Shown here: positions 24,011 to 31,732 of the stretch, in pieces
How the letters are laid out: each line of letters opens with the position of its first letter
How positions within the stretch are numbered: the stretch's first letter is position 1
NCBI RefSeq assembly: GCF_011250645.1
Contig: NZ_JAANNO010000023.1
Span: 1-34,287 of the forward strand
DNA: 34,287 bases
Direction of reading: 5' to 3'
DNA from: Motilibacter aurantiacus
GTDB taxonomy: Bacteria; Actinomycetota; Actinomycetes; Motilibacterales; Motilibacteraceae
Program-made: the position numbers and the translations under genes
Notes under the pieces: model-generated
What the model saw: the letters and a program-made list of their open reading frames with translations, nothing else
What the model was told of the DNA's origin: nothing
The model's database searches: none

Positions 24011-24655
24011 ATGGTCGGCACCGGCGCGGTCGTGGGGGTCGCCCTCGTGGCGCTCGGCTTGGTCCTGACGCCCGGGCCGAACATGGTCTACCTGGTCTCG
24101 CGCTCGGTGCTGCAGGGCCGGCGGGCCGGGATGGTCTCGCTCGCGGGTGTCGCGGCCGGCTTCTGCGTGTACGTGGTGGCCGCCGCCGCGGGGCTGGCCG
24201 CCGTGTTCGCGGCCGTGCCGGCGGCGTACACCGTGCTCCGGGTCGCGGGGGCGGGCTACCTGCTGTGGCTGGCCTGGAAGGCGCTGCGCCCGGGCGGGGT
24301 GTCGGTGTTCGACCCGGCCCCGCTGCCGCCCGACCCGCCGCGGCGGCTCTTCGCGATGGGCCTGCTGACCAACCTGCTCAACCCCAAGATCGCGGTTCTG
24401 TACGTCTCGCTGCTCCCGCAGTTCGTGGACCCGGAGGCCGGCGCCGTGTGGGCGCAGAGCCTCGTCCTCGGCGCCGTGCAGGTGTCGGTCGCGCTGTCGG
24501 TCGACGTGCTCATCGTGCTGTCGGCGGCAACGCTCGCGGCGGCGCTACGGGCCCGCCCGGGCTGGCTGCGCGCCCAGCGCTACCTCATGGGCGGGGTGCT
24601 CACCGCCCTCGCGGCCCGCATGCTCGCCGACCGGACGCGCCCGGCGGCCGCCTGA
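24011..24655 (+). CDS. LysE/RhtB-family amino acid exporter
   Basis: This 214-residue integral membrane protein has five to six hydrophobic helices. Family marks are the N-terminal LVLTPGPNMVYLVSRSVLQGRRAGM (the TPGPN core) and the mid-protein GLLTNLLNPKIAVLYVSLLPQFVDP. LysE/RhtB proteins export amino acids such as lysine, homoserine or threonine by proton antiport; the substrate cannot be read from sequence. GGAGGGAG lies five bases before ATG 24011. It is separated from the FAD oxidoreductase by 74 bases and may share its transcript. It converges on the SRPBCC gene; CCTGAC (24651-24656) and GTCAGG (24671-24676) could form a weak terminator stem between them. Confidence 0.88.
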   Translation: MVGTGAVVGVALVALGLVLTPGPNMVYLVSRSVLQGRRAGMVSLAGVAAGFCVYVVAAAAGLAAVFAAVPAAYTVLRVAGAGYLLWLAWKALRPGGVSVFDPAPLPPDPPRRLFAMGLLTNLLNPKIAVLYVSLLPQFVDPEAGAVWAQSLVLGAVQVSVALSVDVLIVLSAATLAAALRARPGWLRAQRYLMGGVLTALAARMLADRTRPAAA

Positions 24656-24671
24656 CGGCCGGCAGCTGAGG

Positions 24672-25109
24672 TCAGGGGCGCCGGTTCTCGGCCAGCCGCG
24701 CCAGGCGCCGCAGGGACTCCTTGTTGCGCGGGGCGATGCTCGCCCAGCGCAGCGGGGCCGGAACGAAGCGGCCGGGCCCCTCGCTGGCGTCCTCGCTCAT
24801 GGTGACCCGCGTCCCGTCGCCCTCGGGCGCGAGCTCGAGCACCACGTCCGCCTCACCGAGCGGCCAGCCCCGCGCGCGCAGGTGCAGCAGGCGAAGAGGC
24901 TCGCACCGGCGGCTGTGCGTCGTGTCGTCGATGGTCAGCGGCCAGGCGCCGACGCTGTGGTGGATGCGGGCGCCCTCCTCGGGCCAGCCGCGGTCGACGT
25001 CGCGGATCGCCGAGGTGCCGACGACCCAGTTCGCGTACGCCCAGCCGTCGACCAGGACGGCCCAAACGGCTTCGGGTGACGCCGGGGTGAAGCGCTCGAC
25101 CGTGACCAT
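24672..25109 (-). CDS. SRPBCC-family (START-like) protein
   Basis: This 145-residue protein shows the opening pattern of the SRPBCC ligand-binding fold (polyketide cyclase/dehydrase-like): VERFTPASPEAVWAVLVDGWAYANWVVGTSAIRDVD, then alternating strands ending in the long helix after RFVPAPLRW. Members bind lipids or aromatic compounds, or act as cyclases; nothing here predicts the ligand. It begins 18 bases after the uracil permease stop on the same strand, so it is probably the last gene of that operon. That may be only transcriptional convenience, as no link to pyrimidine metabolism is evident. Confidence 0.75.
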   Translation of the reverse strand: MVTVERFTPASPEAVWAVLVDGWAYANWVVGTSAIRDVDRGWPEEGARIHHSVGAWPLTIDDTTHSRRCEPLRLLHLRARGWPLGEADVVLELAPEGDGTRVTMSEDASEGPGRFVPAPLRWASIAPRNKESLRRLARLAENRRP

Positions 25110-25127
25110 GTCGCGACGCCTACCCCG

Positions 25128-26477
25128 TCAGCGCGGGCCGGAAGCGGGCGGCGTGGGGGGAAGGACGGACGGCGGGCGGGTGGTGGGGGCCGTCTCCGCC
25201 GCGGTCTCGCCGCCGCCGGCGTACCCCGCGGTGCCGGTGCGCCGGCCGAGGAAGCCCAGCACGTGGAAGGCGACGACGGCGCCGAGGGAGCCGAGGGCGA
25301 TGCCGCCGAGCGTGACGTCCCCGGCCGTCCAGGTGTAGTCGGCGATGCCGATGACCAGCGCGACCGCGGCGGTCATGAGGTTGGCGGGGTCCTTGAAGTC
25401 GACGCGGGCCTCGACCCAGATGCGGGCGCCGAGGATGCCGATGAGGCCGTAGAGGACGGTCGTCGCGCCGCCGAGCACCCCGGCCGGGATCGTCGCGATC
25501 AGCGCGCCGAACTTCGGCGAGAGGCTGAGCAGGATCGCGATGACGCCGGCGACCCAGTACGCCGCGGTCGAGTAGACGCGCGTCGCCGCCATGACGCCGA
25601 TGTTCTCCGCGTACGTCGTGGTGGCCGACCCGCCGCCGGCACCCGCGAGGGCGGTGGCCGCGCCGTCGGCGACCAGCGCGCGCCCGACGACGTCGTCCAT
25701 GGGCCGCCCGGTCATGGCCGCGACCGCCTTCACGTGGCCGACGTTCTCGGCGACGAGCACGAGGACGACGGGGAGGAAGAGGCCGACGACCGAGAAGGAG
25801 AAGTGCGGGGCGGTGAGCTCGGGCAGGCCGACCCAGTCCGCGGCCCTGACGGGGTCGTAGTCGAGCTCGCCGCGCACGGCGGCCACCGCGTACCCGACGA
25901 GGACGCCGAGGAAGATCGACAGCCGCCCGGGCAGGCCGCGAAGGAGGACGCCGAGCAGCAGCACGGCCAGCAGGGTGACGAACGCGGTGACCGGCGCCGC
26001 CTCGAAGCTGTTCTTGGCCGTGGGCGCGAGGTTGAGCCCGATGAGGGCCACGATCGAGCCGGTGACGACGGGCGGCATGACGAGGTCGACCCAGCGCGAG
26101 CCGACGACCTGCACGATCGCCCCGACCACGGCGAGGCCCACCCCGGCGAGCACGATGCCGCCGAGCGCCTCGGGGATGCCGCCCTCGGCCTTGGAGGCCG
26201 TGACCGGGGCGATGAAGGCGAAGCTCGACCCGAGGTAGCTCGGCAGCCGGTTGCCCGTGATGACGAGGAAGAGCAGCGTGCCCAGGCCGGAGAAGAGCAG
26301 CGTGGTCGCGGGCGGGAAGCCGGTCAGCAGCGGCACGAGGAACGTCGCGCCGAACATCGCGACGACGTGCTGGGCGCCGATGCCGGTGGTGCGCAGCCAG
26401 TCCAGGCGCTCGTCCGGTGCTACGACGTCTCCTGCCGCGACGTGCTTGCCGTCGCCGTGCACGGTCCAGAGCGCCAT
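25128..26477 (-). CDS. Uracil permease (NCS2 family)
   Basis: This 449-residue protein is a 12-14 helix transporter of the nucleobase-cation symporter-2 family (UraA/PyrP-like). Seen are IGAQHVVAMFGATFLVPLLTG near residue 34, GNRLPSYLGSSFAFIAP in the first half, LVAENVGHVKAV in the central signature, and GGSATTTYAENIGVMAATRVYS, a hallmark of uracil permeases. It brings uracil into the cell by proton symport. AAGGAG lies eight bases before ATG 26477, which decides the start against GTG 26486. It follows upp by 52 bases on the same strand, so import and salvage to UMP are co-expressed. The last 40 residues form a Pro/Thr-rich tail. Confidence 0.93.
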   Translation of the reverse strand: MALWTVHGDGKHVAAGDVVAPDERLDWLRTTGIGAQHVVAMFGATFLVPLLTGFPPATTLLFSGLGTLLFLVITGNRLPSYLGSSFAFIAPVTASKAEGGIPEALGGIVLAGVGLAVVGAIVQVVGSRWVDLVMPPVVTGSIVALIGLNLAPTAKNSFEAAPVTAFVTLLAVLLLGVLLRGLPGRLSIFLGVLVGYAVAAVRGELDYDPVRAADWVGLPELTAPHFSFSVVGLFLPVVLVLVAENVGHVKAVAAMTGRPMDDVVGRALVADGAATALAGAGGGSATTTYAENIGVMAATRVYSTAAYWVAGVIAILLSLSPKFGALIATIPAGVLGGATTVLYGLIGILGARIWVEARVDFKDPANLMTAAVALVIGIADYTWTAGDVTLGGIALGSLGAVVAFHVLGFLGRRTGTAGYAGGGETAAETAPTTRPPSVLPPTPPASGPR

Positions 26478-26529
26478 GGGGCCCACTCCTTGCTCGTCGC
26501 TGTGATCTGGTGCGGGCCGGGCGCAGCCG

Positions 26530-27168
26530 TCAGGCGATGCCGTAGAGCCGGTCGCCCGCGTCGCCGAGGCCGGGCACGATGTAGCCCTTGTCGTTGAGCC
26601 GCTCGTCCAGCGCCGCGGTCACGACCGTCACCGGCGTGTCGAGGCCGGCCAGCTCGCTCTCCAGGTGCTCGACGCCCTCGGGGGCGGCCAGCAGGCAGAT
26701 GCAGACGACGGAGCCGGCGCCGCGCTCGGCCAGGAGGCGTACGGCCGCGGCCAGCGTCCCGCCCGTCGCGAGCATGGGGTCGAGCACGAAGCACTGGCGG
26801 CCGGCCAGGTCCTCGGGCAGCCGGGTCGCGTACGTCGAGGCCAGCAGCGTGCCCTCGTCGCGCACCATGCCGAGGAACCCGACCTCGGCGGTGGGCAGCA
26901 GCCGCATCATCCCGTCGAGCATCCCGAGCCCGGCGCGCAGGATCGGCACGACGAGGGGCTTGGGCGACGACATCGTGACGCCGGTCGTGGCCGTGACGGG
27001 GGTGACGATCTCGAGCGGCTGGACGCCGACCTCGCGCGTCGCCTCGTAGGCGAGGAGGGTGACGAGCTCGTCGGTGAGCAGCCGGAAGGTCGGCGAGGTG
27101 GTCTCGCGGTCGCGCAGCACGGTGAGCTTGTGCGCTACCAGCGGGTGGTCGACGACGTGCGTGCGCAT
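26530..27168 (-). CDS. upp: Uracil phosphoribosyltransferase
   Basis: This 212-residue protein is Upp, which makes UMP from uracil and PRPP. Seen are the N-terminal [16 protein letters not shown], a [14 protein letters not shown] strand, [14 protein letters not shown] and the PRPP-binding loop [13 protein letters not shown] (128-140), and the uracil-binding C-terminus [11 protein letters not shown]. Length matches the family (about 208). There is no Shine-Dalgarno. A TAGCCT -10 box sits six bases upstream of ATG 27168, so translation from a leaderless message is likely. The gene heads an operon with the uracil permease and an SRPBCC gene. Confidence 0.96.
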   Translation of the reverse strand: MRTHVVDHPLVAHKLTVLRDRETTSPTFRLLTDELVTLLAYEATREVGVQPLEIVTPVTATTGVTMSSPKPLVVPILRAGLGMLDGMMRLLPTAEVGFLGMVRDEGTLLASTYATRLPEDLAGRQCFVLDPMLATGGTLAAAVRLLAERGAGSVVCICLLAAPEGVEHLESELAGLDTPVTVVTAALDERLNDKGYIVPGLGDAGDRLYGIA

Positions 27169-27174
27169 GGGCGG

Positions 27175-27205
27175 AGGCTAGCGACCGCCGGGCGGTGCCC
27201 GACAA
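27175..27205 (-). promoter_or_regulatory. Promoter of upp (probable leaderless start)
   Basis: On the minus strand TTGTCG (27200-27205) is followed after 19 bases by TAGCCT (27175-27180), which fits TANNNT. The -10 ends six bases before the upp ATG, so the transcript should begin at or next to the start codon. The 19-base spacing is at the long end, so the -35 is less certain than the -10. Confidence 0.45.
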
Positions 27206-27345
27206 GGAGGGCGCCCGCCGCGGCCCGGCCCGGCCCGGGCTCCGCGCCCTGCGGCGAAGTGGTGTCCGGTGTCACAATGCCCGAATGAGTGGCAGATGCC
27301 GCTTCCCGAAGGACCGCTGTCGTTTCCCGAGCGCCGGAGGCTTCG

Positions 27346-27852
27346 ATGTCGGACGTTGACGCGGGGCCCGGCCTCGGCCTGGACGCGGGCACCGATTTCG
27401 CCGTGGCCGCCCACCGCGACGAGGGCGTCTGGCAGGTCGCGCCGCTGCCTGCACGGGCGGCGGAGGACCTCTGCGCGCTGCTCGCCACCCTGCGCCAGCG
27501 GCCGCCGGAGGCCGGCCCGCTCGCGTTCGTCGCCGTCGACGACGACTTCTTCGTCGCGGCCCGCGTCGTGCAGGGCAAGACGCGGCTGCTCATCTCCGAC
27601 GCGACCGCCGCGGTCGAGTGGCCGATCGCCCGTGAAGTGCTCGACACCCTGGGGGTGCCGGTCCCGGAGGACGACGAGGCCCGGCCCGCCGGCGACCTCG
27701 GGCTCTTCGCGGACCTGGGGCTGCCCGCCGGTGAGGTGCGCGACCTGTGCGAGGACTTCGACCTCTACCCGGACGAGGTGTGCCGGGAGATGGCCGACCG
27801 GCTCGGGTTCGGGCCCCAGTTCGAACGGTCGCTCAGGCCCATGGTCCTCTGA
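27346..27852 (+). CDS. tRNA adenosine deaminase-associated protein (first copy)
   Basis: This 168-residue protein belongs, by my recollection, to the actinobacterial family found next to tadA (TIGR03941-type). Seen are DFAVAAHRDEGVWQVAPLP, then VAVDDDFFVAARVVQGKTRLLISDATAA, an acidic linker, and DVRDLCEDFDLYPDEVCREMADRLGFG. The fold is unknown; it is acidic and cytoplasmic. Its job in wobble A-to-I editing has not been shown to my knowledge. GGAGG five bases before ATG 27346 sets the start. A second protein with the same layout follows 82 bases downstream, and tadA overlaps that gene, so all three are probably one operon. Confidence 0.8.
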   Translation: MSDVDAGPGLGLDAGTDFAVAAHRDEGVWQVAPLPARAAEDLCALLATLRQRPPEAGPLAFVAVDDDFFVAARVVQGKTRLLISDATAAVEWPIAREVLDTLGVPVPEDDEARPAGDLGLFADLGLPAGEVRDLCEDFDLYPDEVCREMADRLGFGPQFERSLRPMVL

Positions 27853-27934
27853 GCCACGCCCAGCTCAGCGGGTTTCCCGCCTCGCGAGCGGGACACGTGT
27901 CGGTACGTCCAGCTCTTCTCGGGAGGGAACAGCC

Positions 27935-28381
27935 TTGCCGTACTTCACCGCGTTGCTCTCGCGCAATGGCGGCGGTCAGTGGCGTGCACGCGACGTCGAC
28001 GTCGAGGGGCACGAGGACGTCGAGAGCCTGACGGAGGCGGTGCGGACCGCGTCCGGCGGTGACGCGCAGGCGCTGCTGCTGCTCGAGCACGAGGACGAGT
28101 GGTTCGCCCTCGCGCGCGTCGACGACGGGGAGGACACCCGCGTGTTCGTGTCCGACCCCGCGGCGGCGGCCGCGTCGCCCTACGGGCCGGCCCTCGGCCT
28201 GGACCCCGAGGTCGACGAGGACGACGACCCGTCGGGGGACGCCGACGTCGTGGCCGACGCGGGCATCCCTGCCGAGGAGCTGCTGCGGCTGGCCGGCGAG
28301 GACGGCGTGGGGGTGTCCGAGGCCGTTGCCGCCGTCGCTGAGGCGGCGGGCTTCGGCGAGGTCCTCGACGCGATGCGTTGA
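27935..28381 (+). CDS. tRNA adenosine deaminase-associated protein (second copy)
   Basis: This 148-residue acidic protein has the same arrangement as its upstream neighbour: a first strand pair (PYFTALLSRNGGGQWRARDVD), LLLLEHEDEWFALARVDDGEDTRVFVSDPAAA, an Asp-rich linker, and DADVVADAGIPAEELLRLAGEDG followed by a helical end. The two look like diverged tandem paralogues. The start is a rare TTG at 27935, supported by GGGAGGG eight bases upstream. Its stop shares TTGA with the TTG start of tadA, so translation of tadA is tied to this gene. That coupling suggests a stoichiometric partner of TadA; this is inference. Confidence 0.8.
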   Translation: MPYFTALLSRNGGGQWRARDVDVEGHEDVESLTEAVRTASGGDAQALLLLEHEDEWFALARVDDGEDTRVFVSDPAAAAASPYGPALGLDPEVDEDDDPSGDADVVADAGIPAEELLRLAGEDGVGVSEAVAAVAEAAGFGEVLDAMR

Positions 28382-28899
28382 GCACGCCGGCGGGACGGGC
28401 GGCGTACGAGGCCTGGATGCGCCGCGCGCTCGACGAGGCGGCGCTCGCACCCCTGACGGGGGACGTGCCGGTCGGGGCGGTCGTGGTCTCGCCGGCCGGG
28501 GACGTCATCGGTGCGGGGCGCAACGCCCGCGAGGCCGACGGCGACCCCACCGCGCACGCCGAGGTGCTCGCCATCCGCGCCGCAGCCCAGGTGGTGGGTG
28601 AGTGGCGCCTGTCCGGCTGCACGCTCGTCGTCACCCTCGAGCCCTGCACGATGTGCGCGGGCGCGATCGTGCTGTCGCGGGTGCCCCGGCTGGTCTTCGG
28701 CGCCTACGACGAGAAGGCGGGCGCTGTCGGCTCGCTCTGGGACGTCGTACGCGACCGCCGGCTGAACTCGCGGCCCGAGGTCGTGGGCGGCGTCCTCGAG
28801 GCCGAGTGCGGCGAGCTGCTGCGCGCCTTCTTCCAGGCCCAGCGGGCGACCGGGCTGCCCCCTGCGGGGATGTCCGAGGTGCCGCCCGAGGTGGGCTGA
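28378..28899 (+). CDS. tadA: tRNA-specific adenosine deaminase TadA
   Basis: This 173-residue protein is a zinc deaminase of the cytidine-deaminase fold that converts A34 to inosine in tRNA-Arg(ACG). The zinc site is complete: H60-A-E62 (HAE) and C90/C93 in LEPCTMCAGA, with Glu 62 as proton shuttle. VFGAYDEKAGAVGSLWDVVRD is a typical TadA segment. The length fits the family. The start is TTG 28378, overlapping the stop of the preceding gene by four bases, with no separate ribosome site. The tRNA-Ser(CGA) gene follows 35 bases after the stop. Confidence 0.93.
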   Translation: MSTPAGRAAYEAWMRRALDEAALAPLTGDVPVGAVVVSPAGDVIGAGRNAREADGDPTAHAEVLAIRAAAQVVGEWRLSGCTLVVTLEPCTMCAGAIVLSRVPRLVFGAYDEKAGAVGSLWDVVRDRRLNSRPEVVGGVLEAECGELLRAFFQAQRATGLPPAGMSEVPPEVG

Positions 28900-28921
28900 G
28901 CGCGCGCCGTCGGACAGCCGC

Positions 28922-28927
28922 TATGCT
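28922..28927 (+). promoter_or_regulatory. Possible -10 box of the tRNA-Ser gene
   Basis: TATGCT at 28922-28927 fits TANNNT and lies seven bases before the first base of the mature tRNA. No -35 is visible at 16-18 bases. The tRNA may also be read through from tadA. Confidence 0.3.
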
Positions 28928-28934
28928 TCTTCGC

Positions 28935-29024
28935 GGTGGCGTGTCCGAGCGGCCTAAGGAGCACGCCTCGAAAGCGTGTGAGGGGGCAACTCCTCCGTGG
29001 GTTCAAATCCCACCGCCACCGCCA
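28935..29024 (+). tRNA. tRNA-Ser(CGA)
   Basis: A complete serine tRNA with a long variable arm. Acceptor GGTGGCG (28935-28941) pairs with CGCCACC (29014-29020). The anticodon stem CACGC/GCGTG encloses loop CTCGAAA, so the anticodon is CGA (28969-28971), which reads UCG. The T-arm is GTGGG-TTCAAAT-CCCAC. The discriminator is G (29021) and CCA (29022-29024) is encoded. It follows tadA and precedes a strong terminator-like hairpin. I found no repeated 3' end downstream that would mark an integration event. Confidence 0.95.
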
Positions 29025-29070
29025 TGGGCTGCCGTCCTCGGGTCGAGCAGCCGCCGACGGACGTCGGTAC

Positions 29071-29121
29071 GGCCCGGGTCACGTGTCCTGAGGACGCGGG
29101 ATCCGGGCCTTTCTGTTTCTG
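29071..29121 (+). terminator. Rho-independent-like terminator after tRNA-Ser
   Basis: GGCCCGG (29071-29077) pairs with CCGGGCC (29103-29109). An inner hairpin, GTCC-TGA-GGAC, extends with a neighbouring CG pair inside the loop. A T-rich tail (TTTCTGTTTCTG) begins at 29110. This is the best classical terminator in the window and ends the tadA-tRNA unit. Confidence 0.7.
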
Positions 29122-29181
29122 CGTACGGCGGGTCGCGGCCGGCCGGGCCTGTCCATCGAGGGGGCCGTCCGGCGCTGCCGT

Positions 29182-29197
29182 TCGAACGTACGTTCGA
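29182..29197. promoter_or_regulatory. Perfect 16-bp palindrome upstream of a small gene
   Basis: TCGAACGTACGTTCGA at 29182-29197 is a perfect 16-bp palindrome, 31 bases before ATG 29229. Such symmetry is typical of operators bound by dimeric TetR- or MarR-type regulators. No regulator gene is adjacent, so its protein would be encoded elsewhere. Confidence 0.55.
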
Positions 29198-29228
29198 GAC
29201 GTGCGATCCTCGACGGGTGGCCGGCGGC

Positions 29229-29501
29229 ATGGGGTGGAAGCGTGGCCCGACCCTGGCCACGCGGACCGAGGAGGCTCGCGCCGCCTCAGCCCACGGTGGC
29301 GCCGTGGCGGTGCGCCCGGTCCACTGCTGGGTCCACGACCCGCCGGGGCATCCGGGCGTCTGGCCCGGCCTGCTCATCGCCCGACAGCGCCGGTCTGCCG
29401 GGGGCCGGTGGCGCGGACGGGTCGTCTTCATCGTCAACACACACGACGAGCCCGTGCTCGTCGAGGCCTGGCTCGACTTCGTGTGTCTGCGGCCACTGTG
29501 A
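29229..29501 (+). CDS. Small conserved actinobacterial protein of unknown function
   Basis: This 90-residue protein has a short basic N-terminus and a compact beta-rich core: VRPVHCWVHDPPGHPGVWPG, LLIARQRRSAGGRWRGRVVFIVN, VLVEAWLDFVCLRPL. I recall many actinobacterial proteins of this type, with W-V-x-G-P near the start and EEWLPAAHLRP at the end, all unnamed. There is no signal peptide or membrane segment. ATG 29229 is chosen; an in-frame GTG at 29217 is also possible, and neither has a clear Shine-Dalgarno. A perfect 16-bp palindrome lies upstream and may control it. Confidence 0.6.
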   Translation: MGWKRGPTLATRTEEARAASAHGGAVAVRPVHCWVHDPPGHPGVWPGLLIARQRRSAGGRWRGRVVFIVNTHDEPVLVEAWLDFVCLRPL

Positions 29502-29596
29502 GCCGTCGGGGCTTGTCGCGTCGTGGCGGTTTCACGGACATGCCGAAGAGCGCACGGCCGTTGTACCGCGTGAAGTACCCGGACGCGCCTCGCCGG

Positions 29597-30106
29597 TTAG
29601 CAAGAACCGCGAGCGAAACCAGGTGCCGTCGAGGCCTGCCACACGTACTCCTCGTGCCCCACCCGGTCGAGCGAGAGCAGAGCCGTGAAATCTCCCAGCG
29701 ACCTGCTCGAGCACAGGAGCGAGACCCCGCCAGCAGGGGCCGTCGGACCGGCAGTCAACGGCGGCCCGCCACCCCTGTCGTCGAGGGGCTCTAGCTGCTC
29801 GATCTCCCACCCAGCATCTTTCGCCACCTTCACGAAGTGAGGTAGCAGCTCCGCGGCCGCTGCTGCTGAGGTGAAGGTGCGAGACGCGACCGGGATGTCA
29901 GGGTCGTCGGGATCGCAGCCGCCGCCCCGCTCCACAGCGCTTACGCCGTCCGGCAGGTCCTCGAGCACCGGCAGCTCATCCAGCCGCTCGAACTCGTCGG
30001 CAGCGTCCCCTTCGCACCCGGTGGCGTTCGATCCGCAGGCACTGAGAACACCTGCGACGGCGACAGCAGCAACAGCGACACCCAGGTGACGGAATAGAAC
30101 GGGCAC
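29597..30106 (-). CDS. Putative lipoprotein
   Basis: This 169-residue protein has an N-terminal hydrophobic signal (GVAVAAVAVAGV) ending in the lipobox LSAC, with lipidated Cys 24 followed by GSN. The mature part is acidic, with Cys residues (CEGD, GGGCDPDDPD, LLCSS, C-terminal C) that could pair. A block like SAAAAAELLPHFVKVAKDAGWEIEQLEP resembles surface proteins with an alternating helix-strand layout, but I cannot name the family. GTG 30106 is the start; a TAGTGT -10 box sits seven bases upstream, so a leaderless message is plausible. It is presumably anchored on the outer face of the membrane. Confidence 0.65.
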   Translation of the reverse strand: MPVLFRHLGVAVAAVAVAGVLSACGSNATGCEGDAADEFERLDELPVLEDLPDGVSAVERGGGCDPDDPDIPVASRTFTSAAAAAELLPHFVKVAKDAGWEIEQLEPLDDRGGGPPLTAGPTAPAGGVSLLCSSRSLGDFTALLSLDRVGHEEYVWQASTAPGFARGSC

Positions 30107-30113
30107 GCAAACG

Positions 30114-30138
30114 ACACTAGTCCGCGGTCATGCCGCGG
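30114..30138 (-). promoter_or_regulatory. -10 box and inverted repeat upstream of the lipoprotein gene
   Basis: On the minus strand TAGTGT (30114-30119) ends seven bases before GTG 30106, fitting a leaderless promoter. Just upstream, CCGCGG occurs at 30122-30127 and 30133-30138 with a 5-base spacer; each copy is itself a palindrome, so together they form a symmetric site that could bind a regulator over the spacer of the promoter. No -35 is recognisable. Confidence 0.4.
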
Positions 30139-30224
30139 GGAGGGCGACGCCAGTCGGCCTCGACGTTGCGCCGATCGCGACGACTCTGATGGGCAGGTCG
30201 TCGATCCTCACTCGCTGGCCACGC

Positions 30225-30386
30225 CTACCCGGTGAAGGCGGCGACGACGAGGGTCAGTCCTGCGATCTCAAGCACAGCGACTAGAGCCAACCGCACCGAA
30301 TGCCGCTTCAGCAGTCCTCTGTCCCGATACGCGAGCACCCCGAGGCACACCGCGAACAAGCCGTAGACGAGGCTCGACCAGCCCAC
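30225..30386 (-). CDS. Small membrane protein (two helices)
   Basis: This 53-residue protein (from GTG 30386) consists of two hydrophobic helices, GWSSLVYGLFAVCLGVLAY and RLALVAVLEIAGLTLVVAAF, joined by a basic turn (RDRGLLKRHS). AAGGGGG lies five bases before GTG 30386. The frame stays open to a TTG at 30467, which would give 80 residues, but the extra part does not look like protein. An ATG with a strong AAGGAG at 30447 opens in another frame. So an ancestral start may have been separated from this frame by an indel, or the sequence upstream may have been altered by the neighbouring insertion element. Function is unknown. Confidence 0.5.
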   Translation of the reverse strand: MGWSSLVYGLFAVCLGVLAYRDRGLLKRHSVRLALVAVLEIAGLTLVVAAFTG

Positions 30387-30482
30387 CGCGGCCCCCTTGT
30401 ATCCAGATTGTCGCGAGATGAATCTTGCCCCGGCTGTCTCCCGCTCATGGCTCCTTTCTGTTGTCAAGGTGGCGGCGAGAGG

Positions 30483-31732
30483 TCAAGCTGTCAGTGCTGC
30501 GGTGGGGCTCGGGGTCGGGGTGATCTTGGACAGCTGGCGGCGGGCCGCTGCGGGGCCTGGGCCCGGCATGGCAACGGGCGTAGGGTCGGTTGTGGCGGGT
30601 CCGGGAAGTGACTTCTCCGAAGCGCCGGTATCGGGGTTGTAGCCGGCCGCGCTGGAGCCAGTAGACGCCCCCGCTTGTCCTCTCGGGCCCGTCACCTCGT
30701 CCTTGCCGTGTTCGCGTTTCTGGTCGTTCACGAGCTGGCGATAGACCACGTCGGAGAGCCGGCGCTTGAGCGCGCGCATCGCCTCCATCGCGCTCTTGCC
30801 TTCGGCGCGTTTGCGGTCGAAGTAGCGGCGGCCTTCGGTGTCGTGACGCAGCTGGACGACCGCCATGATGTGCAGCACCCGGTTGATCCGCCGGTTCCCG
30901 GCCCGGGACAGCCGGTGCCGGCGCTGGTCCCCAGACGAGGCGTCGATGGGCGCGGTCCGTTCCAGGACGCGAAGTGCCCTTTGGTCGGGAACCGGGACAC
31001 GTCGCCGATGTCGCCGAGCAGCCGCGCCGTGCCGGACGGGCCGATGCCGTTCAGGTCCAGCAGGCTCGACCCGGTCGCCTTCACCAGCTCGGTCAGCTGG
31101 CGCTTCGCGGTCTTGACCCGGGCGTCGATCGCGTCGAGTTCGGCGAGCAGCTCGACCGCGAGCTCGACCCGCGTCGCAGCGACCACATCGGCGGGCTGCA
31201 CCTCGCTGAGCAGCGCCTTTGCCTGCATAGCGGACAGGAACTTCTTGGCGCCGCCGGGCACCAGCTCGGTGAGGAGGCGGTGCAACCGGCTCACCGTCAA
31301 CGTCCGAGCGGCTCCGAGCTCGTCGCGCCGGTCCGCGAGCAGGCGCAGCGCGACGGTCTCGTCGTCGACCCGGACCCGCGCCAGCCGTGGAGTGCGTAGC
31401 GCTACGACGGCGACCGAGTGCGCGTCGGTCTCGTCGGTCTTGCGGCCCTGCCCGGTGGAGAAGACCCGCGCCCGCGCCGACAGCTTGGCCGGCACGTCGA
31501 CCACGGGCCCGCCGTCGGCCACCAGTCGCTGGGCGAGGTGGCGGCCGACGCCCTGGCAGCCCTCGACCGCCCACAGCCGGTCAGGCCACGCCCGCCCCGC
31601 GGCGAGCAGGTCGCGTTAGCCGTCCCGGTCGGTGCCGAACCTGCCGACGAAAGGCACCGTCTCGTGCTCATCCAGCACTTCGATGGTGGCGGACCGCTTA
31701 TGCGGGTCCATCCCAATGACAACTCGTCCCAC
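30483..31732 (-). pseudogene. IS110-family transposase, inactivated by a stop codon and a frameshift
   Basis: Two frames together restore an IS110-type DEDD transposase. From GTG 31732 (GAGAGGA upstream) it reads VIGMDPHKRSATIEVLD (first Asp), then an in-frame TAA (31616-31618) where a Tyr codon is usual, then WAVEGC (Glu) and RKTDETDAHSV (last two Asp). The C-terminal domain starts LNGIGPSGTARLLGDIGD. After ASWNG near 30955 one base is missing; the next frame continues APIDASSGDQRRHRLSRAGNRRINRV, which has the SSG where IS110 enzymes carry their catalytic serine, and ends in a Pro/Thr-rich tail at 30483. Two independent lesions make it a dead copy. IS110 elements lack normal terminal inverted repeats, so I could not fix the ends of the element. 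Confidence 0.85.

Noticed and set aside
30128-30211. A 27-codon minus-strand frame ahead of the lipoprotein gene as a leader peptide
   Set aside because: Weak start context, overlap with the inverted repeat, and no regulatory pattern of codons.
30483-31732. Programmed frameshift in the transposase
   Set aside because: There is a separate in-frame TAA upstream, no slippery sequence at the shift, and IS110 transposases are normally single-frame.
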